Positions 1-19,519 of a DNA stretch of 64,000 bases are shown here, in pieces. Location of the stretch: contig NC_051091.1 in assembly GCF_901709675.1 (NCBI RefSeq), forward strand, positions 11,380,967 to 11,444,966. The letters are read 5' to 3'. A program made the position numbers and the translations under genes. This stretch comes from Syngnathus acus. Its lineage: Eukaryota; Chordata; Actinopteri; Syngnathiformes; Syngnathidae. The notes under the pieces were generated by a model that searched no databases, was not told the origin of the DNA, and saw only the letters and a program-made list of their open reading frames with translations. Each line of letters begins with the position of its first letter. Within the stretch, counting starts at the first letter, position 1.

Positions 1-249
1 TTTTTTTATTTCAACTTCAGACGCAACAAATCACTTTATAATCACAAAATAATGATCCATAGTCTTTTTGATTCATGATTCATAGTCTTCAGCGGGCCAC
101 TTATGATTGATTTCATGACACAATGCTTCGGGCCAGTTTAAATTTAGGAATTCGATCCATATATAAGGCGCACCAAACTATAAGGTGCACTGTCGGCTTT
201 CGAGAAATTTTTAGGGTTTTAGGTGCGCCTTATAGTCCGGAAAATACGG
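1..249. mobile_element. Right end of a pogo/Tc1-like DNA element, cut by the window start
   Basis: The segment ends with a terminal sequence whose reverse complement begins CCGTATTTTCCGGACTATAAG, followed by TA (250-251), the expected target duplication. Just inside lie inverted short motifs (TATAAGGCGCACC near 174 and GGTGCGCCTTATAG near 221). The left end is outside the window, so the length is unknown. The ending resembles the other CCGT-ended elements at 49925, 50003, 59691 and 63152, but the iterated motif is GCGCCTTATA rather than GCGACTTATA. The superfamily is inferred only from TA duplication and end structure. Confidence 0.6.
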
Positions 250-251
250 TA

Positions 252-8419
<8,168 letters not shown>

Positions 8420-9999
8420 CGACATGGTTTTGCGAGACCAAGAAACTGCAAGAGTTTGCACAGAGGAGCTGGAGCTCAAGAAGTTGCCACTCAAAAAAAG
8501 AGGCTGCAAGTGTAGCATGAGCCAACAAACTGAGTCTTTGGGTTACATTTGGACACATGGAAGAAAAACAAAGATGGATGGCTGAAGATAATTCAAGGCA
8601 TAAGTGGAACTTCCAAGGTCAAGCTGTTCCGTGACATGCAAAATGTTCAGATTTTTGATGATCAGCATTTTTTAAGAGTTGCTCGGATGCCTACCAAAAT
8701 TTAGTTGCCAAGTAAAAACAGGCATCAAGTGGCTGAAGCTTTTATTTGTAATTTGCGAAGTTTGAAGCAATTGGGCAAAAAGAAAAAAATCCCACCATGC
8801 TCCAACCCAGATTCAACAATGAAAACTCACATTTAGTTTAGTCTAGTACACTTCAAATTTGGCAGCAAATTGGAAAACAATTTTGAGGCAAGTTTATGTT
8901 TGAAGGACCCAGGCAAAAAGCCCCAATGAAACCAAAATAAGCGCAACCTCAAAATCAAACAAAGTCGATCGGTTCTGTGACGCTGGTTGACTTCCATCTA
9001 TTCTATTTATTTATTTCTAATCTATTTTGATTTGTCAGAGACCTGTCACATGACCATTTCACCACATTTATCTTCACTCCAGCTCACCCACAACTCGATC
9101 GAGGTGGTACATATCAGAAAAAGCAAACGGCGCTTTCAACGCCGTCAAGGGAAGGAACGCCTTAAGTGTTATTGTGTACTTTGACAAGCCCCTCTTTGTA
9201 TACTGTACGTTTACCCCCAAACTATATTTGTATTGATCGGCGTTGAGATAACTTAAGAGTGTTGACTGTACATTTCTTTATTTATGTGTTCCGTGTATTT
9301 ATTGTTGCGGATGGTGTGTGGAGAGTGAGTGCGATACAGAGAAGAGCCAGCAAAGCACTTTTCTTTTTCCTCATACGAAAGCAAAAAGTTTCATCTGTGG
9401 AAAAAAAAAAGAATGCAAAATAGAAATAGGCATTAAATCGAATTGGGCATTTGACAGGTTTGTATTACAATTACCGTACAGTGTTTGTCACTCATATCGT
9501 ACATGTTGCCTCGTTTCCACATCAGTGCCAAAGAATCTCCCATAAATAAATATTGGTTCCCTTAAAGCCACATTAATTTGCGCTCCCCTTTGTACAGTGT
9601 CAACAATTTGTACAGATGAATTTGTAAATACTGTCGTCTGTCTGTTCCCATACAATGTTGCTGTCCTAATGGAAAATACACTTAACTAATCCTGCGTGTC
9701 ATCTGCCTGCCAAGTATACTCAGGTGTCAGTGTTTGTGTGTGATATTCTTTTTGTGCTCAAAAGTCAGGAACAAAGTCCGTTTTTACTGTATTACATGTC
9801 ACCTAACGTCTAGCTGCTGCGGTGGAATAAATTGACCAATACCTTCACAAAATATACAGTAGTTATATAGGTGATTATTAACAAAGGTCCACATATGGAC
9901 GGAAGAATACCACTTAAAAAAAAAAAACTACTGATGATGTAAATGTTAGACTGACGGCTGCATTCACATATTTTGAATAAATTGTATATTTTGGGAATT
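8420..9999 (+). other. ppp1r16b: 3'UTR of ppp1r16b with polyadenylation signals
   Basis: About 1.6 kb of non-coding sequence follows the stop codon. AATAAA hexamers occur near 9544 and 9826 and at 9976-9981. The last is followed by a T/GT-rich stretch (near 10000-10035), as expected of a cleavage site. The exact 3' end is inferred; alternative polyadenylation at the earlier hexamers is possible. Confidence 0.55.
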
Positions 10000-11409
10000 G
10001 TTCACCGTCTCGTCTCTGTATGCTTTGCTTGTTTGTAACGTTTTAAGTATTACAACGTGTTAAAAACGTGTTCGCATATTCGCGACATATTAATCATCTG
10101 ACAGCAACTATGGATATTTGTTGCGGTTGTAACAATGGAAGAGCATAGCGCCTGCCTATTCATTAGGTCCAACATTTACTAGCTTTTAGTCTGGTTGCCG
10201 TGGATACACTTGACGCACATTATGGTGAATTTTAATAGTCTTTGCAGAGCACAAAATGTCTCGTACAATATAATAGACTTTCATGGGATGATGAAAAGCA
10301 ACCTATTAGGAGTTAGACAAACACACTAATCGCCCAAATAAGAACGTCAGGTTGGACAGAACTAAGTGATGTTTGCAGAGTAAACGAAGTATTCCTTCTG
10401 GAACGTGTGCCGGCAAAGTGAGGCGCGGAGACAAAAGCAAGTGCAAACACAACATGCGGACCACATCCTCTGCATGCCGTGACCTTGCTGCTGCAGTGCA
10501 AGGCCATCTGGCTGCAGTCCAGGTCCTTCCGAGAGCCTCCTCCTCCTCATTGAAGGCTCAGATGGCTCAGCGCCAGTGCGACAGTAAAGCCAAGACCGGA
10601 AAGCGTTCGGTGCCAGGAGTTGTTTGGACTCCTGACCACCAAATGGATGACGGGATGAGAGGAGGAAGGTTCTCACAAGTCCAAATGATATGTGAATGGC
10701 AACCATGAAGGATGCCCAGTGTTCAATTACTGCAGCTATTGAACATCTTGTTGGCATAACATCAAGGTGGGGACAAAACAGCTAAGGTGAGGCAGACCGT
10801 TGCCATTTTAACACAGACAGTAAGTCAGTTGACCCCCCAAAAAAGGGTAAGGGGAAAAAAAATAGATACTCTTTGCGGTTGAGTAAAAATAAACACCCTT
10901 TGGGATATACTTGGTATAAAGAGCACCACAGTTGCACGGGGATTGCAAATTCTACACAGAAAGGAAGTCTTTGTTAGAGTTTCAAACGCAAAGTGGCAAA
11001 GCATATCTCAGAATGCACCTCGGCTCGGGCCTATCCGTGTGGCGTTTGGATGTGCTTGCGTGGGTATGCCAGCATCCTGGAGTTAAGTCAAGGTACAACC
11101 ACATTACAGGACAGTTTTCCAAGTTGTGGAGCTGTGGCTTAAATGATGAAAAATGCAACGGCGCCCCCTCGTGGCCTTGACTGACTACGCACGTTATATA
11201 CGTCTCAGCCGCGTGCTTTGTCCATTTGGCTGGAGCCTCCTCCCGTTCAGTCTGCGGTTGCGCGTCCTGCCTGTCAGCAACGCTTTCTACCGGCTTGGGA
11301 GGAGGTGGGGTGGGGGGTCACAGTCAGCATGTTCGGACCTTCACTCCGTGTTATCTTGCGCTCCTAAAGTAAACATTGTAGACTCCGCTAAACTCGTTTT
11401 GAGGACGGC
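10000..11409. other. Intergenic region and fam210b promoter/5'UTR
   Basis: No recognisable coding exon. Overlapping open frames on both strands at 10362-10757 resemble no family I know. The last 250 bases before the fam210b start are GC-richer and presumably contain its promoter and 5'UTR. No clear TATA box is seen. Confidence 0.5.
11161..11176 (-). promoter_or_regulatory. CTCF-like site upstream of fam210b
   Basis: The minus strand reads GGCCACGAGGGGGCGC, which matches the CTCF core CCACNAGGKGGCGC. It lies about 235 bases before the fam210b start codon. A motif match only; occupancy cannot be judged from sequence. Confidence 0.45.
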
Positions 11410-13793
11410 ATGACGGCCATGTTTCTGAGTCGTGTGACGAGGACGACAGCTTTTGTGCTTCGCCACTCTTACTCAACCCCGTTGACGTTAACGAGGGGAT
11501 TTCATCGGGACCGAACCTGCTGCGTGGGCTCGACGCTCGTACGCTTTGTAGGACAACGACCTGAGCCGTACCGCCACGGTTTTCTAAACCCGGATTGGGG
11601 GCACCGCGGCTGTTTAGCGGAGCCGGTAGTTTTGTTTACAATTAGTAATCGGGGGCTGTCCACCACGACGGCTGCCCCAAAGAAGACCATCGACATGGAC
11701 AACAAGATCAACGCGGAGGTATTGTAACGCTGCTGCGTAATGATGCACCCAAGGAGGGGAAGAAGGGGAGGTTGTCATAATACAGTGAAACGAAAGTACC
11801 GTCCGTACCTTCACCTTACGTAATTCAGAGTCTGTGTGTCGCGCATGCGCACAGCTCGCCCATCCGGCAGGTGTTCACGCGTGAACAAACTAAATAAATT
11901 GTACAAATTGTTTGGGTCAGTAACAAACTGTGTCAGCAGGCTGCAGTACAACAAAGTGTCTTTTTTTTTATAAAGAAACAAATATAGAACAATGAATAAA
12001 AAGACAAAAAGTAAATGTTAGGCAACTGGCAGTCTCAGGGTGGAGGTGTGCAAGTCATCGTGTGTGTCAGTCTGACTTGACTCGTGTGTTTGCGAGAAGC
12101 TGTTATCAGTCACAGAGGTCCCACTGTTCCTCCTCCCATACATCCTCTGTGGCCGCCTGCTCACAAGGTCGCCACCGCTGCCCCCTTTACTTTGAGTCTG
12201 GCCTCAGTGGCCTCTCTGAAAAGCAGAAGTCCTGCTGTCTCACCCACGCTGGCGTTCTCGATTGTGCTTTGTCAGCAGGGCTGCTAAGCTCCCTCGTACT
12301 TTACAGTACGTATACATAGTGGCTTTCACAGACAAAAACACCAATGGCCAATATTAACATACAGTAGCGTAGTAGGCACAAATGTTTTTATTCCTAGAAA
12401 GTACAATGATACTATTTGGAGCCTGTACTGAATACAAATCGTATCACAATAATTGTATCGTTTGTTTTATTGTTTCATTTCATCCCACCCAGGGCGAGAG
12501 CAATCAAAAGGAAACGCCACCAACTCCTACGCCTGGAGGAAAAGCCCCAGAGGAACCCGAGCTGGAGGGAAATAAGCCCAACAAGACCCAACAACTCAAA
12601 AAGGTCTTCAAGGAGTATGGAGCTGTGGGGGTTTCCTTCCACGTGGGGATTTCTCTCATGTCTCTGGGAATGTTCTACCTCCTGATATCCAGGTGACAAA
12701 AATAGCTTTCTGCCTTGTCCCACACTTTCTCAGAAACATGCCTTATATAGTAACACTACTCATTCCATTATGTGACAAAACAAACTTTGGCAAAGGTCAA
12801 TCGCAGGGCAGAGACAACCATTCAAACTCGTATTCAAAATGAATGAGATACTTAAATGACAAATATAGATTTTTTTGTGGAAAAATAACTGTTAAAAAGA
12901 AAACTTCCCACCCCCCCTGTTTCTTTTTTTAAAGTTTCTGGTCTGAATAATAAACAGCAGCAAGTACAAAGTTCAGTGGAAAAATGCATGAAACTCTCAT
13001 GTAGCCATTAGAAATACCAATAAAGTCTTTCTGCACGTGCATTGAATGTGACAGTTAGGCATCTTGCCAGCAGTCAGCATAGCAAAGAGATTTGCAGCAG
13101 ATTAGCAGGGGAGCCCGCAGCCTTCCTTGCACAGCTGATAATAAGCCTCGCATGGAAAAGCCACTGTCTCCCGCCCCCACGTAGCATTATCACATAACAC
13201 TTTGCCGCCTTGTACTTGGCTGATTAAAGCTAGCACAGTGCGCTCAGCTTGATAACGCTGAGGAGCCACTCGCCTCTTTCAGACAGATGATCACAATTGC
13301 CTTTTAAACAACCAATGGAAACAGAATATTGTTGCAACTGTGCACTTTTTACACACCAATTAAATGTTTCAGCTCCAGTGTCTCATGTGATTAAGAAGAA
13401 TTATTAGACTCCAACAACTGCTTTGCTCTGAAATATACAACTTAAAATACAAGATAACTTTTTAATCACTCAGAGGTATATTGGCGCCTCGTGACAAAAT
13501 TGCTACATGACTAAAAAAGCTAAAAAAGATAAAGCGCAACATACCTGTGATCACTTGTGTGCCTTCATCTCCCTAGTGGTATCGACATGGCGGCGGTGCT
13601 GAGCAAGCTGGGTTTCAGTGAGGCCATCATCCGGTCCAAGATGGCGGCGGGGACCAGCACGTTCGTCCTGGCCTACGCCATCCACAAACTGTTTGCGCCC
13701 GTGCGCATCAGCATCACGCTGGTGTCCGTGCCGCTCATCGTGCGTTACTTCCGAAGGACGGGACTCTTCAAGCCGCCCACGTCCGTGCCCTAA
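11410..13793 (+). CDS. fam210b: FAM210B, mitochondrial DUF1279 membrane protein
   Basis: Three exons, 11410-11718, 12493-12692 and 13577-13793, join with GT-AG introns into 241 residues plus stop (human FAM210B is about 192). The start is the first Met; a second Met three codons on is an alternative. Residues 1-35 are rich in Arg, Ser and Thr without acidic residues, as in a mitochondrial presequence. A proline-rich low-complexity linker follows (about 104-135). The DUF1279 core begins near residue 138 (LKKVFKEYG), with one membrane segment at about 145-169 and the highly conserved SKMAAGTSTFVLAYAIHKLF and APVRISITLVSVPLIVRYF at about 192-228. The protein belongs to the FAM210 family, linked to mitochondrial metabolism and erythroid differentiation. 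It is distinguished from FAM210A by this C-terminal block and the short tail ending near KPP. It is convergent with shmt2 across 14 kb. Confidence 0.93.
11840..11851 (+). promoter_or_regulatory. fam210b: NRF1-type palindromic site in fam210b intron 1
   Basis: CGCGCATGCGCA is a full match to the nuclear respiratory factor 1 consensus YGCGCAYGCGCR. It lies 122 bases after the end of exon 1, within usual promoter-proximal distance. NRF1 drives many nuclear genes for mitochondrial proteins, which fits the predicted location of FAM210B. Function is inferred from motif and position only. Confidence 0.55.
12796..12838. repeat. Decayed fragment of the SINE L2-like tail
   Basis: A short stretch with CAATCGCAGGGCAGAGACAA followed by CCATTCAAACTCG resembles the middle of the SINE at 45739-46097. 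It is diverged and truncated on both sides. It lies just inside intron 2 of fam210b. Confidence 0.4.
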
Positions 13794-14300
13794 TCCGTGA
13801 CTGTTGGCCGCCATATTGCCTTGGGAGAGAAGGAGGGAAAAAAAAACTTTTGAACTTTTTTGAATGCTGTGACCCAAGTTTACAGAAACATTACTCAAGG
13901 GAAAAAAAATAAGTATCAGATGCCATTGTCGTTAGAATTAGACATCTTTTGCTTTTTAGCTTTGTTCCTTCAATCTGTGAAATTTCCTTTTTGGAATGAC
14001 TCAAACGTTCTGCTCCTTCATTCGCTTGCATGTCTGAAAGAAAAGAAACACTAGGGACATTATTTTTGTGAAGAAAATACTTTTGTTTTAAGTCTGAGAC
14101 TTATATTTCCCTATTACACCCTTTATAAATCAAACAATTATTGTTCTAAAACAAAACCACTTTTGCTCCTAAAAGAATGATTTCCATTCGGTTTAAAAAG
14201 TACAACTCTTTATTTAAAATACTATAGGCCTACTACATAATTTATCCAAAAATGTTCACCCCTGAATAAATGTTTTCTTAAAAATAAAACTTCTTTCCTT
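13794..14300 (+). other. fam210b: 3'UTR of fam210b with two polyadenylation signals
   Basis: AT-rich sequence follows the stop codon. AATAAA occurs at 14265-14270 and again at 14283-14288, followed by a T-rich stretch. Cleavage near 14300 is inferred. Confidence 0.5.
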
Positions 14301-15417
14301 TTGTGCTCTATTTGTTGAGCAGGTTTTGTAACCAGGGCTGCAATTCCTGTTTTTAACCACACGGCGGTGCTCCTGTACTACAAATTCAATTGTAGCCATT
14401 CTCAACTTGTCAGGTTAAACACCAAAGACTAATTCAACAACGAGTTGGATTCAAAGACAAACTAAGAGGATGAAATGATTGACACCAAAGTTGTTTTATA
14501 TCATTTGTTGTCACGCCTCTATTATTTAGGGTTAGTCAACCTCTATATAAGCAGCCTGAGTTCTTTGTGTTGAAATCAGTCGAGTTTTTAAATTAACCTA
14601 TTTGAAGTCTTTATCAGTTGATGAGCCTTTGTTAGAAATTTTTCTTGACTGTATAAAATTGACACTGTCTAATTTTGAAACACCTTTGTCATTGCCTGTG
14701 CTACAGTATGTGCGTGCGTGTGTGAATAATTCAGTGAGGAAAAAGTTAGAAGGCCAAGTTGTGCAGGCTCCTGTGAATGGAAAAGCCATGGCAGCTCTGT
14801 GACACAAACGAATACACTCTGAACACACACGCGAGGGAGAAGAGCAAGTGTAGGCCTCATTAGCCATAAGGAGGACAGGGAGCTGCCATCGCCTTTCCAT
14901 CCCCTACATGTCCCCTATGGCGAGGAACAAATTGGTGACAGCGCTCCCAGCCTGCCAGCCGCTACCTGCCACGTGCTCTCTGGCGTCCACATTGGCGACC
15001 ATTTGCATTTGTGTGTGTGAACCTGATCCACCTCCCACACAAACACACAATGCAGCAGCTACAGCAACTCATGAGTGTCTCAATGAAGAGACCCACCCTC
15101 TTCAGTCTGAAGAGTTCAAGGGGGGCTGAGACAGCGTTTAAAATCAGCACCGTCTCACACTCACGCGCATGCACACATACACAGTGAATCTAGAAGTATG
15201 TATGCAGCACGACTTTAACATATGGCAAGTGTGTGTGGGTCTTGTCCTTATTTTTGCCACTTTCCTGCAATTTCTCGTTAACTTTAGGCAAACGTCTAAC
15301 GAGTCACTGGAGGAATTGGCAAGCCACACCATGCACGTAAAAATCAAATTTCAGTGAAAATCTCAGTTCTGTTTTTGTGTTTCAGCCAAGGACGTGTCTC
15401 AAGTAAAATAGTTTTGT

Positions 15418-15432
15418 CGCCCCCTTGTGGCC
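15418..15432 (-). promoter_or_regulatory. CTCF-like site
   Basis: The minus strand reads GGCCACAAGGGGGCG, agreeing with the CTCF core CCACNAGGKGGCG. It lies about 1.6 kb beyond the fam210b stop codon, in the gene-poor interval. Motif match only. Confidence 0.4.
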
Positions 15433-18400
15433 TCTAGAGGCAAATGCAAGATTTGACAGCCAGTGAAACCTGTTTGGAATTGCTTGACATGCATGTTTAA
15501 TGAGCTGTTTGCACAAAACACCCTGTGCTGACAAATTGTGGCTCAGTCTTCCAGTGTTGAAAAATGACTTCATTCTTTTGACAATTTTTACATGACATGG
15601 GAAACTATCCTTGATGGATGTACATTATCTTTGTGAAATCTCCTACAGAGTGCTGAGCGGCAAAGGGATGGTTTGAGATGTGCGTCCTCTTACGTCCACA
15701 ATTACAGTATTATGAGTCAATTTAGATAAAAATATCCAATTCCACAAGAACTGATTGCATCTCGGAAAATACCTGATATTTTGTCGATATATTGTGCAGC
15801 ACTTCTCTGAAGTATTATTAGTTTCATTTCATTTCCCAAATTTGTTGTGTTTAAGTCTCCACTATCGTCAAAGGCAAAAAAAATGGCAGCCTAACACTGG
15901 CGAAGCCAACTCGAGGGAAAAAGTCAGCGAAGGATTCAACCGTCATTGCAACTCTTGAGTGCTTACTTTTACGCTTTAACCCTCTTGTCTCCCTTCTTTT
16001 TTGTTGCCCCCCCCCCTTCCTGCTCCCACACTTGCTGTTCTTCCCTTCTTTTGGCTCTCCTCCAGAGTTAAGTTTAGCAGGTGCGCTTGGCGGTGGCGTC
16101 GGCATCATCCTTGGAGCTCCTGTCAGCCGTCTGCCTTCATCACCAGTGACGCGCCGCCACGGGGGCCGCCAGCAAAGTAAACCTGCAGATGCAGCCCCCC
16201 CACCATCACCTAAACCACACTATCAACAGCTGCATCTTATTATTTGAAAAACACAGATGCCAATCAACTTCCGCCCTCGACGATTTATTTATTCCGCCCT
16301 CTTCCTCCTCAGGAGTAAGATGCTCACCTGGTAAATTTGAGCAATTATAGTGGAACAGGGAGAGTCGAGGAGTAGTGCTAGTCTTTTTTGGGCAGGGTTA
16401 CTTTAAATGAGAGCTAAAAGCTAATGCTGCATCCCGGAGTCAAGTTCAGGGACAAAAAAAAAAAAAAAGCACAAAGGCATCGATTTCCATTGTACAGCCA
16501 AACGATCAGGCACCGGACGGCTGCAATTAACTGCGCTAAATCAGCTAGCGGTCACACACAGTTGGGATATTTACAAGTCAAAGGTGGGCAATAAATCTTT
16601 CAAAGCTGCCATGTGGGAAAACTGAGACGGTTGCCGAGAGCCACACCAACATGCAAAACCAAATTGCGTTAAAGACTAATTTCATTTATTTGATGTGCCG
16701 TCGAGACGAAAGGGCACTGTTGCATGTCTGGACCAAAATGGCCTAAGATGGAGCTGCTGAGTGCTTAAATTTCACATCGCACCACCAACCCCCTGATACC
16801 CCTGACACACATCCACCACCACCACCACACCACAAGCAGACTGCTGACCAGGCGCAGAGGCGACGTTCAATACATTTATTCACGACTCGGTTTCATTTCG
16901 TTTGGAGCGTTGCTGGTGAGAAGCCGCATGTATTCATCACAGCCCGACAACAGCTGCAAATATAATCATCGCTCATTCGGCAGAGTCGGGCCGAGCCCCA
17001 CCGAGTGGCCAGCTGATCCCACTCGAGGGCACGCCACGTCTTATGGAAATGCCTCTCAGGCGTAATTAAAACCTAAAATCATTTGGAGCCTCACTTTAAG
17101 TGTATCGTATGGTTCACCTTTCAATTATAGTACACTGAATCTGTAAGACTGCACGGCGATGAAGTTTATCAAAATCTACCGAATCCACCAAACTGTCAGG
17201 CGTGCCAGGTTGCGTGTCAACAAAAATGTCCATGGCACAGAAACACCTGACAAACATGCTAAAAAAAAAACAAAAAAACCCTTCAATTTAATCGGTTGCT
17301 TACGGAGCATAAAAATGAGCCACTGTGTTTAAGCAAATTACTAGCGTTTTTCCCCCCCCCCCCTTCCCAAAATTCTCAATTTGATCAGGTCGCCCCCCCT
17401 GCAGGTATCCATGCCAGATGCAACCGGTGGCTTACAAACAGGCAATTACAGCCCTCTCCTTTCATAAACTATATTAATAAACCAACAGAAGAAGCCCATG
17501 TAATTCATTGTAATGATTTCATTAACCGCCCTCATCGCACCTGGAGATAAATCTATTCAGGTTGTGGCACTAAAATGAGTTTTTTATCAAGAGAGGAAAG
17601 GCTATTATTTCTCTCGCTTTCAGACAGGACGTCGTCTGTCGCGCTATGATATTAAGCATTCCGCCAAGATTTATGACATCCGAATCCATGCACGCCACTC
17701 ACAAAAACATATGCTTTTGAAACGAGGAGTTATTTTTCTACTATTCAAAACAAAGTTTTTAAATTGAGATAGCATAAAATTGTCACGTTGCTCTTTCACT
17801 TTTTCGAGTGCTAAACCTGCTAACAAATTCAGCATAATTTAAAAAAAAAAAAAAAAAAGGTGTCCACATGCAGTACGTGAAAAATTGCTTGAGGAGTCGT
17901 ACAATACGATACAGATTCAACACATGGTGTGAGAAGTTGAGAACAGCTTCAATATGTAGCTCAGGTTGGAGGCTAGCTGTAAACAGGCTAACCGTTAGGC
18001 AATCTGCTTACTGAAATCACTTGTGTGTGTGTCTATAAATGTGCAAATTAATTACACGTTTAATTTGTTGCAGTCAGCTTACTAAAGCCGTTGAAAGTGT
18101 AGTGAGCGCAAAATTTGGACGTTCTCAGTCTTTCGTGAACTCTTAGCCAATTTATTTCAACACAGAGGGGTGTGAGTATGCGGTAACATTAGCCCTCGGC
18201 TAAAGTAAAGAACAATTTTAACGGAGTTCATAATGAGATATAGACAATGTTTACTAGGATTTTTTTTTCCGCCTGTTCCTGACACTTTTGGATAATTAGA
18301 AATTCCCTAGCTCAAACTGAACTAAGAAAATTATTGCCGTTTCTGAGAAAGTGGCTTGATAATCAGACATAAACAACGTTTAATTGGATTCCCCCCAGAG

Positions 18401-18509
18401 GTTCTGAGACTCAATGAGCCACTGAAAACTATGGGCTAACTTCATTTTTGTCGATTTTAAGTTAAATGTAGACATGAAGAAAAAGGGGGAAGTCAATTTT
18501 GCCAATGAG

Positions 18510-19519
18510 CAGGGGTGTCCAAACTTTTTGCAAGGAGGGCCAGATTTAATAAAGTGAAGGGGCCCGGGGACCAATAGTTTTTTCAGACATTTTTTAACTA
18601 CAAAAATTTCATGCAAATACACACTGTTATAAAACAAATTTCATTGTCACAATTGTCTTTATTTTTCAAATAACAAAATAACCAAATGTAAGCCATTCAG
18701 GCAGATGTGAACAACTCTAAAAACACAAATTCTGCCTTTCATTCTTATCTGAAGAGTCAGATAACATTGAACAAACTGTTTGAAATACCTTAGATTTACA
18801 TGAGTTTAAAATTATTTTTGCCTCATGAACATTTTAAACAGGAGTTATAAGTAATGCAAATTTGTCTGTTATTATTAAAACTTAAAACAAGTGAGTTTTG
18901 CTCTTGTCATTTACAATATCTTTCAAAAAGTAATAGTTTGTGTCATGTCTACAGGTTTATAACATCAACAGTATTAAAATGGCCACTTCGTAATATTTAA
19001 TATTAAGTAATATTTAATTTTTATTTAATTTTGACTCACAGCCCCGCGTGAAGAATCGCTGTTGTGATGCCATTTCAGCTTGGAGCGGCTTCACTTTATC
19101 AGCGCGGTTACTCCCTGTTAGCTTGTCGTATGTGTCAGCATGTTTAGTCTACTCGTGTCTCTTTAGGTTGAAATCCTTAAACAAGGCAACCGTCTCTTTA
19201 GAAATTAGACAAACACAATTGCCTTGATTTTCAGCGAAGAAGTATTGTAATTCCCATTTCTCTTGAAAGCGACGGCCCTCAATGTCAACTGTCCTCGTTT
19301 TCTTTGCAGTCGCCATGACAGAAATGAGCGGCGAGGGGTGCTGCTGCCACCCTTTGGTAATAGGAGGAATTACAGGTTCAAGTTTCATTTTTTTTTTTAT
19401 ATTCAGTTTGACAGTGCAGGCGGTCCATAAATAATACATTATAGGACCGAAGCTGCGGGCCATATGAAATCTGATCGGGGGCCGGATTTGGCCCGCGGGC
19501 CGGACTTTGGACATGGCTA
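18510..19519 (-). mobile_element. Non-autonomous hAT element with transposase remnant
   Basis: The left end starts CAGGGGTGTCCAAAC and the right end, read on the minus strand, starts TAGCCATGTCCAAAG, giving imperfect terminal inverted repeats. Flanks CCAATGAG (18502-18509) and CCATAGAG (19520-19527) agree at six of eight positions, as expected for an aged 8-base hAT target duplication. The GGGCCGGATTTGGCCCGCGG block near the right end is typical of this group. The minus strand carries the start of a hAT transposase (separate entry); the rest of the coding region is deleted. About 1.0 kb. Confidence 0.8.
19037..19316 (-). pseudogene. Broken hAT transposase N-terminus (GTF2IRD2/ZBED-like)
   Basis: From an ATG at 19316 the minus strand reads MATAKKTRTVDIE, then FQEKWELQYFF, then CLISKETVALFKDFNLKRHE, then a stop. 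In the same frame after the stop it continues TKHADTYDKLTG and MASQQRFFTR. This order (FQEKW, zinc-finger-like C..C...RH, TKHADxxDKLTG, ASQQxFF) is that of the N-terminal zinc finger region of hAT transposases of the kind domesticated in GTF2IRD2. The copy is inactive: a stop interrupts the RHxxTKH motif, one finger cysteine is replaced by Ser, and the catalytic domain is missing. It starts about 200 bases inside the right end of the host element. Confidence 0.75.

Noticed and set aside
10362-10757. 131-codon minus frame and 111-codon plus frame upstream of fam210b
   Set aside because: Mutually overlapping, no domain, no splice context, and no resemblance to known proteins.
16032-16247. Exon-like segment preceded by a pyrimidine tract and CAG
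   Set aside because: The frame is low-complexity, has no donor with a partner exon and resembles no family.
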